This document shows positions 34,610 through 46,699 of a stretch of DNA of 64,000 nucleotides, piece after piece. A program made the translations under genes and the position numbers. This DNA comes from Acanthaster planci (lineage: Eukaryota; Echinodermata; Asteroidea; Valvatida; Acanthasteridae). The DNA is taken from the NCBI RefSeq assembly GCF_001949145.1, contig NW_019091720.1:130765-194764 (forward strand). Direction: 5' to 3'. The notes beneath the pieces are model-generated. The model searched no databases. It had not been told where the DNA came from and saw only the letters and a program-made list of their open reading frames with translations. Position 1 is the first letter of the stretch. The number at the start of each line of letters is the position of its first letter.

Positions 34610-37160
34610 CACTATGAATTTCCGCTCGGTTAAAATGTACTTTCTCAGTTAAAACTAGTGTATGCCATCTGATCACTCAATTTAACCATGTTCATTTTCA
34701 GTTAAACTTGGGGTAGCAAAAAAACAGGGTTAAAAATGGGGTCCTTTTGGAAAATAGTAAGGAGCTCTGCTCATTAACTCTGCGGTCAGTTTTGTAGTTT
34801 TTCAGCTCAGATAGCAAGGCCAGCTATTCGGTTAAAACAGGGATCTTCTGGGGAATCACACTGGGCGGTCAGTTTTGTGGAGTATAATTCCCAAGGCCAT
34901 GTGAGTTCCTTTTTGCATGGCAATCATACCGCATTAATAGGTTGCCCCGCCCTAATCCATACCGGTATACTAAATAGCTTTTAATCACCACTGATTGAAA
35001 CAAGTGAGTTTTTTGCACCTGGACTCTGCACTTCGTAGGCCTATCCTATAACTAAATGTATTAGTTTTCAGGCGTCATGCAGCCCATATGTATTTCAGGA
35101 GAGAGACATTTTATTTAATGCATCGCAAATCCCTGCTGAACAATCAAGCCCTTCACGAACCGGTGGATCTGCAAATGGAATGCAACATGCAAGCTTATGT
35201 ATAAATGCACCCAATCTTTCATGTATCGTAAATATTTGTGCTACGAGCTCTTACATCAGCCAAGCCACCAAACCGCAGAACTGAACCTAAAATCATCTAA
35301 TATGGCACTTTCGAACCGAACTGACCCACAGAGCTTGGTTCGGATGTTCAGCTTTGATATAACATGGCATGGATAGCAAACGAAATGCATGCAATTGCAA
35401 GAAACATTGAGAAAAAACAGACAACGGAAACAGAATAACAGCTCGGGACTGTACATGTACATGCACACATGCAAGTACATGTACAGTTTACTTAGATGGC
35501 CCACATCACACGATGCTGAGAATTCAAAATCAACTACTCCAAACACAGGTATCATTTTTATTCCATCAATTATTGCTTTATATGTCAAAAATCCGTGAAT
35601 TTATCGTGTACAGTTACAATGTACATTTGCACATGTACATGTAGGTATGGCATTTCAGCCGCCTTACAACACTAAATTCTCACTACCTTTGTGCTTATGT
35701 ATATTCAGATAAACATTATGGATGCAAATCTCCAAGATGCACGCCCTTACATTCTATACTTGGCCAATGAAGTTAGAAATGGATGTTCAAACATTTTGAT
35801 TGGATGCCGACCGCAGTGGGACTCGCGCTCGATCGACGGCAACTCCAGGGGAAAATATATTTTGGGCCATTCGGCTGTACAGGTACGGCCCCAATTTGTA
35901 TGTGACGTCTTTTTCATTATTGCTATAGGCTGAGACAATAATGAAAAGGATGTTCTAAGCTTGGGGATGGGCGATTGAGAGATTTATAACCAGGAATTCG
36001 GCGTAGACTGTAGATCAAAAAGTGCAATGTAAGGTTTAATTTGAAGAAGGTGAGAATGAGTAATTCCTCGACTAAAAATATATAATGGCTGGCCAAAACA
36101 AGCTGGTTGAGGTGATCGCCACCCGCCGCAATATCGGTTCATGTCCGCGTCTGCCCCTGTGCACCTTTTTACCGACCCAGCCTGTGCACATGCAGAAAAG
36201 CTTGCCTTCGATATCATGCGTCATGCAGCAGTTACGTGTGTACACGCATGACATGACCTGCCCAGCGATTCAGCACATAGGCAGGCGGGGAGCTACAGCT
36301 ATACCACGTGGGCAGCCAATTTGCTGTGATGCTGTCCGCTGGAGAAATTGTAAAACAAGGAAGTTCATCCTCAAAACTGGGATAAATTATTCCAGATACT
36401 CCACCAGATTTGGTATGGTTTGGATTGCCAGGTTCTTGCCAATTAGTTGGGGCTTATGGGTCGGCGGTACGAAACTGCCGGGAGAGTTTTAATAGGTAAA
36501 AGCTTCTGCTTCCTCTTGACGCATGGTTAACATCAGACTATGGGTGCCGCTATCTTGAATTTTAGCGCTAGCGTAATGGATTTTGTGCATGCAGAAAACA
36601 GTCACTTCCAATCAATTGTCATTAAGGACTAATGAACAGTAACTTTACCAATAAATCTTCAGTTGTTTAATATAACTAAATTACTCCAGACACATATATC
36701 GTTTTTATTCAAACAACTCATTGCTTTATTTGTAAAAAATCAGCGAATTTATTATGTAAATGGGTGCAGAAATACATGTACCTCCACATGCCAATCCATT
36801 GAAGCCAATTCAAACTTGTGGAATGTAAGGAAGATGACTGACATTCCCCCCTCCCCCAACCGCTCCTTTATTAGGTAATAAGTGGATTTACCCAACGGGA
36901 CTCTGCGGTTTGTTGCACACCATCTCTCCACCGTTAAAACACAGTTAAAATGGGTGACTGTTCATTTGGACTGTCGATGAACCAGGAGAGGATTAAGGCT
37001 TTAATAACAAAGGGTGGTGGGTTTGGTTGAAACACGGTTGAAATGGGATGAACATTTTGGCTTGATCTATGCACTTAAAACAGGGTTAAAATCGGGGTGG
37101 AACACATTTTACTGAGAAACGACATTTAACCCTATTTTAACCAATCCAAATTTCATAGTG
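34610..37160 (+). mobile_element. DNA transposon-like element with CACTATGAA termini (2.55 kb)
   Basis: The left end CACTATGAATTTCCGCTCGG, followed by TTAAAATG, and the right end (reverse complement CACTATGAAATTTGGATTGG, TTAAAATA) are inverted repeats of about 28 bp. Both subterminal zones are loaded with GGTTAAAA-type words in both orientations (34620-34850 and 36930-37140). This is the usual architecture of DNA transposons whose transposase binds subterminal repeats, and the CACTA start recalls the CMC/EnSpm group. No target duplication is obvious (TTCGA outside left, AGAGG outside right) and the interior shows no transposase, so class and autonomy are open. Confidence 0.55.
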
Positions 37161-38029
37161 AGAGGAGCATATAAACTTTAAGGGCCATAGTGCAGACTCA
37201 CAAGGCAATGGAGCTGTTACATGTAGGTAGTTCCAGTGGTGGACCGCCCCAATGAGGAACCCTTCTGCATTGACACTGCCAATGTCAGGACAGCCCTGCC
37301 ATGTGAGGGGTCCCTTTGCAAGACATCAGTGAGGTAACATGTGATGAATGTAGATGGAGTCTTCCAGCATGCCACCTTGCATATCTACTCTGTCGGCACT
37401 GCCCGGAAGTATAGACCCATGACGTCGATACTGCCTGGATATCATGAGCCCTGATGAGGTATTGCATTTGATTGTCTGAAGAGTTTCACCAGTCCAGCTT
37501 GGCAAATTTGATGGCTGAAACTACCCATCTGGCTACGGTGTCTCTGGTTGAAGTTTGGTAGGCTTTAGTGGAGTTATGAGGAGCTGCAATGTCATACTTC
37601 TGAGCTTTTTGGTTCTGGCAAGGTACCATTTAAGAGTTCACACTGGGCACCATGCATGGCTTGTCATCTGGGGTCCCAGTGTGATTAGTAATGTCTGGCA
37701 CAAATATATCAGGAGGGCGGAAGGAGACCAACTGTTTCTTAGTGAGGAATCCCAGCACCAGGTTGAGAGGAATACTGTGGAATTCCCATCAGATAAGGCC
37801 ATCAGCGATGGAAAAGGCTTTCAGTCCGTTGCCTTGGTGTGAGGTGGTACCTGCCAGTAGAAATGCCAGTTTCACTGGCAAGTTGATTAATAAAATGCTT
37901 TGCTGAGGGGGTCAAAGGGGAGACCAGCAAGTAGTTGAAAGACAGCTGACAGGTCCTTGAAAGGAATTAGTCTCTTCGTAGAGGAGGACGCTCAAGAAAC
38001 ATTCCTCGGAGGTGTTTAAAGGCTATTTG

Positions 38030-39080
38030 GAAGGAAACACTGAATGAAAATGCCAGGAAGAGGGTACCCGGGGTCAGTGTCGTCCGAGGAAGGGAACTCG
38101 ATGGGGGAAGCACATGGGATAGCTGTGACAGTAGACAGTAGCTACATGTAATAGCTGACTGCAGTTCTGAGTTACGTGGAAGCAAGAAAGAGTCAGTTAC
38201 TACATTTTTTGGTGTTTCAATTGGAGCTCCACACTATTCGTCGCGCCATGAAACAGATTAATTTAATTTAATTAAAACCTTCCGGTGCACCGATCTCATA
38301 TTTAACTGATCATGGACCCAACTCTGTCGATTATAGATGGCCATCTGTAATCATGCCCCCCAACCCCAAAGACCTTTGTAATGGCATTTAAATTGCTTTG
38401 AGGGTGTCCCTGGGTGTCTGCCAATGCCTACCAATAAAAAAAACTAGACAAAAGGTCACAATACGGTCACAGTACCTTTTATCCCGTGGGGGGCCCACCA
38501 AGTCAACAAAAATGTGACACCCCCCCACAACATGAAACAACTCAGGCAGCTGTCTAGACAGCTCAGAGACACATCACAGAGACCAGACAATTGATATACC
38601 ACAGGCTCTGGCTGGCCAAGGCAGCCTTTGTATAAATAATCCCATAAGGGCCACGTGGCAGAGAGATTAGTATGCATTCCTATGGGACTTGGCAAGAGGC
38701 TGGCTCTGGTGAAACTTACACCAGCCAAGGGGAAGTCCCTACGCAAAGGCGAATAAAATGGGTTATTCAGCATCCGCAGAGGTAGGATGTAAGATAAGGT
38801 CTTCGCATTTGGCCGTAAAAAAATATTTTAATTAAGAAATAACGAAAATGGCCGTCTATAGCTGACGGAGGGCGCTCTGCGCAGGGTATGAGGCATCAGG
38901 GCTTGGAAGGCCTGAATGACATGAAAAGAAGGTGTCTATCCTTGCCAATTTGGCAGAATTGTCAGGATTAGGGGTAACAGAGAGAGGTGTGTATACAAGC
39001 AACCATACTCTGTTGAAAAAAGAGTTTGTCTGTGAAACAGGCATTTACGGTAGGTGGGGGTGTCTGGTGCAGAAAGGCCA
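38030..39080 (+). repeat. Unclassified repeat, copy 2, interrupted
   Basis: Matches 26199-26690 over 38030-38230 and 38880-39080. Between them, 38240-38840 has no counterpart in copy 1. That insert opens with repeated TTTAATTTAATTAAAA and closes with ATATTTTAATTAAG, so it may be a separate inserted element, but no clear inverted ends were confirmed. Confidence 0.55.
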
Positions 39081-39099
39081 CGGGATATGGGCCATTATT

Positions 39100-42000
39100 A
39101 CACTTAATTTTAGAGTTTCGTGCAACGCCCATGGGGACAACTTACAGTTGTCATAGATAGGTTGGGTATCCTTGACCAGAAATTTCAATATGCCCATCTA
39201 GGGGTGCTCACTATCTAGAAACGTGAAGTTGACGACAATACATGTTAACCAGTATCTCACTAACTAGCGCTGATCTAATATTGACTTTCCTGGCCAGTTT
39301 AACAATTTATGTTTTTTACAGTAAACGGGTTCTACGGGAGGTGGTTTCTTAGCTTCAGAAAGCAAGGGGCTGATATTTAAATATGTGACTTTTTTTAAAC
39401 ATATAGTTGATGACAACCTGTGTTAATGGACGATAAATCAAATACATGTATACCCTTATGCAATTCATATTTTAGAGGCACATACTACGAAATTTGGTGT
39501 TGTGAAGGTTTACTTGTCACATTACTACATTTTGAAGTCATTACATTTATATAAATATTTCAACCCCATAGAAAGTAATAAAGCATCAATTACTCCAATA
39601 TACTTTGCATTCGTTTACATTTATCTTATGTGTCAATGTTGTGTTGGTGCAACAATAATAATAAAAGGTATCACAGTTTTATGAGCTGCATAACTTGGTT
39701 TGGATAATTATTGAACAAGATTTAGCCTTGAGAAAGGTTCAATTTGTTGAATGTAAGATACATCATTTCTTGATCAAAAATCTCAAAGTTCACTTTTGCA
39801 CGTGACCGCTTTATTTCATGTGTATTGTACACAACCCTGGACATTGATTTGAAATTATTAACGTGCACAAGTCGTTTCTTTTTTGAACATCTTTTTCCAA
39901 CATTCCTGCATTTATTTACAAACTGAAAATAATATGTTTGCACAAAATGTACATGTGCTTTCACGTATCCTTCAAATAGTTATGATTATATCAACCTTTT
40001 TCCAGTAATGTCACGATCATGCTAGACCAATGCATTGTGATGGTAATGGTGTAAAGTGTTGTGATGGTAATCTACCTATTCAAGATAAATAGTCAAGCGT
40101 GCAGCGTTCGTACATGTGCTTGCACATGGTTGAAGCTGCCCAAAGGAATATATGTGATCACCGTGGCCAAGGCGGTCCGCACGTGGTGGTATTGTTTACA
40201 TTTAGTGACGTGGGTGAAAAAGGTCTATATATGTACCAGTAAGCAAAACTAAAAAAACATGATGTAACTAATTCCAAAATTCTGATATTTATGTGTAGCA
40301 CTTGTTGAATACATTCCACTTGCAAGCATACATGTATATATGTATAACAAAAATCAACGTTGCTCAGATAATTTACATATACCCATTTCAAGCCAATCCT
40401 ACGTCCTGGTAAATGTAGATGAATACTACATGTGACTTACAAAGAATGTCAGAAATGTATTAGTACTGTAGATTTTAGGCACCTACATGTAGTGAACTAA
40501 GTACACCCAGCATCCCCCTTGAAAATGAAGCTATCTATACTGTATTGGTTACGGATGCTTTTGTAACATACATACTGGCCAAGGTTATTATGCAAGTACG
40601 CATGATAACCTTTTCCTTTGCCTCATGCAATGCAATTGAATATTGCCAATTCAACTTCATGGCCTTTTTTAACTTTCTTGCAGTCACAAGTTGTATCTCT
40701 GATTACAAACATTTACATCTCTGACAGAGCATATTTCAAAATTAAACAAAAATCCTCATTTCAAAATGATCAAAATATCTCATCTGCATACATCTGTATA
40801 CATAATTTATCTTTAGACTTGGACCAAAATAAGACTTGGGTATGTCAAAGCAAAAGTATTCTGTTAAAGCCAGAGCTAGCATCAATATTCAAGTTACATG
40901 TGTAACCGAGGGGGAAACTAATAACAAAAAGGAACAGGAATGTGGCAGCACAAGAATCCTGGCACAGATATATGTATGTTAATTTATTTCTGTCCCAACA
41001 AGCATGGAATGTTATACATGTATGCATTATAAGATTGAACAATTTTTACAGGGAAAGTACTTCTATTAAATAAAAGAAATGACAGTCAATACTAGGTGAT
41101 CTGCAAGAGATCTGCAAAAGATAATACAAGAAGTTTCATAAATACATGTAAAATTCTTCCTTCCACCTATATAACATGTTTACAGGATGAAACCAGTTCC
41201 TTTATAAATATTGAGGACACTTAAGTACACGCACATATTACAACATTTAATTTGCAGTTTCAATAATGGTTTCACCAGAAACAACCCAACTAATGAACAT
41301 GAAGGATGTGGGACACATACTCCCAGTATTATTTAGTTTCATAAGAACCTACCAACTACAAAGCTGAGGCTGGCGAATGCCAACGGCTACCAGCTGCCAG
41401 TATGTGTACCATAAACTGCAAATGTCAAGATGCTGTAAGCTAAAAAAAGAAAATTTTGTATAATATGCATGTACAGTGTACAGTGTTATGTACATATCAC
41501 TTCTTTATTCTTCTAGATCAATCTATCTAGAGACATATACCTGTGGCTGTAATTTGCTCAAATAATACACATGCAACTGCCACATCTTTAGTGTTCCTAG
41601 GAACTTCCTAAGAAAATGTGCATATGATAACTTAATTTTTTACCTGCATATTTTACACAACTTCCAAGAATGGAAGTGTTCATATGGACAGAGCAACAGA
41701 CAACCCAAGCCTCAAGCCTGATATGTGTCTGATATGTTGATGCGTCTCAACTTCTCCATGTATCTTTAGCTTTTTTTTTCTCAATGAATTAAAACACATT
41801 GCAAAATAGTCAAGACAGTGTGTACATGTACATGTAACAAGGAAGACTATTGCCCAACTCATTAATGATTAAGCAATCTCCAAATGCACCCAATGTTCAT
41901 GCCATATGTGAATAAGGTTTTAAGTATAGAACGGTTTGTAATACATTACATGTATCACACAATCTGTTAATTAATATTAAGAAAGTTCTAACTTACCCAG

Positions 42001-42480
42001 CAGCCGATCATGATTTGCCAATCAACATGGCAATGGCCGTACCAGTTAGTACCTCATAAAGTGTATGTAATGTACATGTACATGTATGAGAGTTAGAGTA
42101 CTAGAGACTTGAGTTGGCAAATGATGCTTGCTCTAGGAGGCTCTGCAGCAGAGTGACTCAGTTTTGAATATTTCCAGTAGTCACCCCACGCCCAACAAAA
42201 GAGGATGGTGCAGTACCAAGCTGCACATTTTGGTTGAATGCAGGGAAGAGAAAAAAGTCTATTCAAGTCGCTAGCATGGGTGCATCCACAGCTGCATAAA
42301 TTGCTACTGCACACAACTGCCAAGAGGGTAGTAGAATAATGCAATGGCAGAGGGCGCTCTATACAGCATCGCAACTAGGTTTCATTCAGTACATGAAGTT
42401 ATATCTGCAAGACAGTAGAGGGACCAGGTGACTCATGATCTACTGATCATGCTCAATATGTGACAGAAAAGGGAGATGTC
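39100..42480. other. AT-rich AGA intron, nothing recognised
   Basis: Only short ORFs and frequent TACATG/CATGTA words (for example at 41825 and 42070). No RNA gene, exon or element was identified. Confidence 0.5.
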
Positions 42481-42493
42481 AAAGAGAGGTGGA

Positions 42494-42571
42494 GGGACCA
42501 GGTGGCCTAAGTGGGTCGACTGGAAATCTGTTGGGGTTTCCCCGTGCAGGGTTCGAATCCTGCCGACTACG
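42494..42571 (+). other. tRNA-Ser pseudogene or tRNA-Ser-derived repeat
   Basis: The 3' two thirds are well kept: an anticodon arm GACTGGAAATC with GGA as anticodon, a long variable arm of Ser type (TTGGGGTTTCCCC), a T arm GCAGGGTTCGAATCCTGC and the end GACTACG. The 5' acceptor and D arm are degraded (GACCAGGTGGCCTAAGTGGG), so the acceptor no longer pairs. It is followed directly by a hairpin repeat. Confidence 0.7.
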
Positions 42572-42572
42572 T

Positions 42573-42691
42573 CAAGTATAACCTGAGCACAACTTGATAC
42601 TTGAATAGGGAAGAAGACTCTGGACACATTTTGCCAGGTGGCCAGAGTCTTCTTCCCTATTCAAGAATCAAGTTGTGCTCTGGTTATTCTT
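42573..42691 (+). repeat. Long hairpin (about 50-bp arms, 18-bp loop)
   Basis: Arm 42573-42623 (ending AATAGGGAAGAAGACTCTGG) is reverse-complemented at 42642-42691 (starting CCAGAGTCTTCTTCCCTATT) with a handful of differences. The loop is 42624-42641. Confidence 0.9.
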
Positions 42692-43176
42692 GTATGTATT
42701 ACATGTGCTTGAATGTTACAGACACTTTACACCCCCAATAATTTATACAATCAGATTAAGCAAAATAGAATTTTATTTTCTATCTCGACACACTATGCAG
42801 CTTTACAAATGATTCATTATACCCTTTAACTTCATATATAGTTCCTTTGAGGCCCATCTGGCTTCAAAGAATTTATTACCCTCAAGACAGATTCAGGTTT
42901 CTGGGTCCGCAGAAAACAGACCACTCCCACGACCTTGTGTGGTCTTCAGCTAATTGATGCCAGGCCATGTAGCCCTTACTGTATATGCTAAACCACAAGC
43001 CAGGGTTAGTCACTTTCGTAGGAGCAGTATTGTCAGACAATTATAGTCAATCATTCCTTCACTTTGAATTTTCAAGTTCAGTAGTTCTTAGTAGCTTTTA
43101 GGATTTTTTCATAGTTGTTAAGTTTTGCAATTTTGAACATCTCGCATAAGTCAGCAAGCCCAGATCCAAATTCCGT

Positions 43177-44120
43177 GTGGCAGCAACCGGGCAGGCTTCA
43201 GGTGGAAGGAGGCCACAGGGTAGGCCTCACTTGGCTCAGGCTACCAAATGCAAGGGACATATCGTCGATGAACCCTCCCATCTGGTGCCAAGGCAAGAAG
43301 AGGGATCAACGTCGGGGCCGTCAACTTATGTTCAGCCTGGTGCTATGGGCGGCTTAGTACTCAGAGACCTGCCTGGTCCTGAAACAGTGCCGGAGTTTGG
43401 TGAGTCGGTTGATAATGCTGTTCATGTCCCTGTCAGAGCCCGGCCCCATTTTCCTCAGAGTTCGTCCCGCTACTACTAATTATAGTGTTACTGTGAGCAC
43501 CAGTCTGCCTGCCATGCCTTTGATTTCCTCTATGTCTGTTAGTGCTGCACCATCCTTGTCTCATGTTCATGACCACCAATCTTTGATATTTGTGACGAAC
43601 TGGGGCTGGGGGTACCCAAGCAGATTCAAGAGAAAATTTGGAATGGCAAGTACATTGATTGTGGGGCTTTGGTACGGCCAGTCCGCGGTGGATTTGTCAA
43701 TAGCACTCCCCAAGATTGTGTGCTTTTGATCAGCTCCACTGAGTTACCTACTTGGCAAATTCGCCCTCCTGCCCAGCACACTTGCATAACGTCCATTGAG
43801 CAATGGACTTCGGCCTTCTTAGTTTTTGCGTCCATATACTTGTTCGGCATCAAGACCAGGCGCGGCAGTTATCAATATATGCCGATACTGTAAGATCAGC
43901 AGCCTTCCGTCGAGCAGGCAATGGCTGGCGTGAGTATGATATCCAGTTTTGTCTTAAACAAGTGCATATGCCTTCTTGTACTTGAGCCAGCATTGATGTG
44001 GAATTGTGGCTCACGCTAGTGGGAAGCCCCACGCAAACTTTTTTTCGTCCCTTACCCCTTAAGCCTATGCAACAGCAAGCCTCTGGGACAGGGCGTTTAT
44101 CCCCTCAACACGACCAGTGA
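43177..44120 (+). pseudogene. Ngaro-like element: gag-like ORF
   Basis: The first reading frame starts with MAATGQASGGRR at 43177. The conserved part begins near 43585 (DICDELGLGVPKQIQEKIWN, GKYIDCGALV), passes IEQWTSAFLVFASIYL, then changes frame to VRHQDQARQLSIYAD, GNGWREYDIQF and SIDVELWL. This WxxAFxxFxxIYxxxHP pattern is the gag-type protein that precedes reverse transcriptase in Ngaro/DIRS elements. It carries at least one frameshift near 43840 and stops. A near-identical copy of 43580-43885 is found at 49190-49495. Confidence 0.75.
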
Positions 44121-44329
44121 GCAGCCGCTACCGGAATCTACTTCAACTTCAACCACGGCCACTGTTACCGAGTCGCGTGTCGATTTGCCCACAAGTGTTC
44201 CACATGCATGTCTGTTGGCTACTTGGCCAACAATTGCCCTGGTAGTTCCCAGCGTGTCTGTAGCGCTCGAGCCACCTCATCGACTGCCAACCCCAGTAAA
44301 AGTGTCTAGCATGGTCCTCATTCTCAACA

Positions 44330-44830
44330 TACATGTATACTCTGCACGTCAAGATGCGAAAATCCTGGCAGCCGGTTTCACTTTTGGCTTTCGTTTGGGC
44401 TATTCTGTTATGCATGTAAGTTCAACAGCGTACAATTTCAAATCCGTCCAGGAAATTCAGGCTGTGTTACAACAAAAAATTACCCGTGAAATACAAATGG
44501 GCCGAATCGCGGGTACCTAAACTAACTCTTTTCTCTGGTCAGTCTTGTGCTTAAACAAATGCCAGGTGAATTTTGTTTGATACATAATCTCTCTTCTCCG
44601 TTCGGTAATTCAGTGAATGATCACATTGACCTGTCACTTATAGTTGTTAGTTACACAAGTTTTGATGAAGCGGTAGAGTTAGTGTTAAGTTTAGGCACCA
44701 GTGCCCTTATGGCTAAAGGGGATATCAAATCGGCTTTCCACTTATTACCGGTTCACCCAGATGACTTTAACTTGTTTGCTGATTGTTTGCTGATAGGTTT
44801 TGGCACTTTCTTTAAAGTAAATTTGACGCA
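44330..44830 (+). pseudogene. Ngaro-like element: reverse transcriptase, truncated
   Basis: The order is ARQDAKILAAGFTFGFRLGY, then IQAVLQQKITREIQMGRIAG. After a frame change it reads MPGEFCLIHNLSSPFGNSVN and ALMAKGDIKSAFHLLPVHPD. These are RT fingers and the first palm motif; DIKSAF holds the first catalytic Asp. Translation then jumps at about 44815-44830 straight into RNase H, so the rest of the palm, including the YxDD box, and the thumb are deleted. Confidence 0.8.
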
Positions 44831-45213
44831 TGACAGATGGCCCATGTCAGTCCATTCAATGGAACTCTCGATTGCTTTCCTTGAACTCTTTCCCATTGTT
44901 GTTAGCGCTGCCTTTGTGGGGAACAGTTTTGAGCAATAAGTGTGTGATCTTCTGGTCAGATAATGAAGCACTAGTGACCATAATTAATCATCAGACTTCG
45001 CAGTGTCATAAGATCATGCAATTGGTCTGTACACTTGTTATCCGCTGTTTAGAATTGAATATTCACTTCAAGGCGAGCCATATTCCCGGTATCGATAACG
45101 GGATTGCTGATGCTCTTTCCCGCTTTCAGATATCCAGATTCCGGCAGCTAGCACCCGGGGCACACCCCCATATTACTCCCTTGCCTGCAGACCTTTGGAA
45201 CAACTTCAGGTAG
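44830..45213 (+). pseudogene. Ngaro-like element: RNase H
   Basis: HDRWPMSVHSMELSIAFLEL, FPIVV, then after a frameshift LWGTVLSNKCVIFWSDNEAL, VTIINHQTSQCHKIMQLV, IHFKASHIPGIDNGIADALS RF. The SDNEAL Asp and the HIPG...ADALSR tail are present. The first catalytic segment is missing with the RT deletion. Confidence 0.85.
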
Positions 45214-45329
45214 AAATTTGAGGTCTTTTAGTAGATTCGGTTGCCCCCCATACACACTCACTGTATCAACGTGCTTGGCAATTTTTCTGATGGTTTATTT
45301 ATGCCATGGTCTTCTTACTAATGATTCTC

Positions 45330-46130
45330 ACCCATCACTTCACCAGCTTGTACAATTTATTGCATCAATAATTATCCCCCTGTCACCATATCTCTGTATG
45401 AATCGGGCATTGCTCCCACATTGCACTTATATAGTTTGCCAGATATCACCCAACACTTTAGTGTCAAACGTTTGTTGGGTGGTTGTCGGCGGGGTAACAG
45501 CCGGCAGGATACTCAACGTCCCATTACAATCGATATTCTTCGCCGCATTATCCACGACAGTCAGTATGAGGCGTTACTTTTCTGTACCGCCTTTATTTTA
45601 GCATTTTTGGGTTCCTGCGCATTGGTGAGCTAATGGCACCAGCACGCAACGTGAGTTCCCCGTTGAAACGTTCAGATGTCAGGCTGCAATATCACTTATT
45701 TGGGGATGTTTTTTAAGTAGCGCTTGATGTTTTTTAACTTAATGTACGTTTTTCTCAAACTGATCAACTTTCACATGGTTGCATAGTTTGCATTCCCACT
45801 CTTCCTGGTAGAGACACTTTATTGTGCCCTGTAGGTGCTGCTAAGCAATATTTGTGCTCCAGCCCTCCCCATCACACTCACTTCCAATCCCATTTTGATG
45901 GTACATGTACTCCTTTGACTCGTTTTCAATTCTCTGCAATATTGCGAAGATCCTTTCAATTTATCGGATTACATGACTCCCGCTATACTTCTCACTCCTT
46001 TGTATGGTGCAGGATCATCTGCAGCTATAGCTAGTATTCCTGAGCATGACATACAAAGGATGGGTCGATGGCCATCGGGTGTGTTTCCATGTTATATTTG
46101 CATCAACCCAGATTTTGCAAATTAACGTCC
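45330..46130 (+). pseudogene. Ngaro-like element: tyrosine recombinase
   Basis: The core-binding part reads LYSLPDITQHFSVKRLLGGC and QRPITIDILRRIIHD. The catalytic half begins YEALLFCTAFILAFLGSC. The C-terminal part has CPVGAAKQYL, HFDGTCTPLTRFQFSAILRR and DSRYTSHSF, then, two bases short, GAGSSAAIASIPEHDIQRMG and RWPSGVFPCYI. The 2-bp loss falls on the HxxR Arg codon, and the first catalytic Arg region (FGFLRxGEL) is also damaged. The copy is inactive. Confidence 0.85.
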
Positions 46131-46339
46131 CCTCGATGGTTGTCAGTTGTGGAGCAATGCTTCTGCTAAAGATTTGTGCTAATAACCTTCCAAATTGCAT
46201 TTTTAAGGGCTGTGATTTTTGCTTTTCCTTTCGTGAGCCACGGTCCATCCAGCCAGTGCATGCGATTTCATGTCTGTACAGAAAACAAACCAATATGACC
46301 ATAGTTATGTAATCTCCATACCAGCAGCGCAGAGCTGCC

Positions 46340-46690
46340 ACAACATGATGTGCAATGTCAGGGCAACATTGTCTTATCTTGCCTGTTCCACATCCCCCAT
46401 GGCCCGTTTTTGTCACATTTCGATGGGCGTCCTGTCACACGTTATCAGTTTGTCATGGTACTCCGTCATGCCCTTGAGTTTATAGGGCTTTACGAGGCCA
46501 GATTTACCTCGCATTCTTTTTGCATAGCAGCAGCCACGTCTGTGGCTATGGCAGGTGTGTCAGGGGTGTGTTATTTGGCACCCCCAGATCCAGTGGTCGT
46601 CCGTGGCGTTATATCATGCAGACGAATTTCATTTGACTGATGATACATGTAAGTTGCTCGTTCATTCTGGATAATTTTTACCAAGCCCTG
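46340..46690 (+). pseudogene. Second Ngaro-like recombinase fragment
   Basis: GPFLSHFDGRPVTRYQFVMV, LRHALEFIGLYEARFTSHSF, then CIAAATSVAMAG, and in another frame IQWSSVALYHADEF. This is a C-terminal recombinase piece from a relative of the element just upstream, in the same orientation. The HxxR box reads HSFC (Arg to Cys) and a frame change follows. Confidence 0.75.
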
Positions 46691-46699
46691 GCGTCACAT

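Noticed and set aside
36085-36492. 135-codon plus-strand ORF inside the CACTATGAA element
   Set aside because: It has no recognisable domain, and an overlapping minus ORF of similar quality exists. Not called as a gene.
42494-42571. Functional tRNA-Ser gene
   Set aside because: The 5' acceptor and D arm are degraded and cannot pair with the preserved 3' end.
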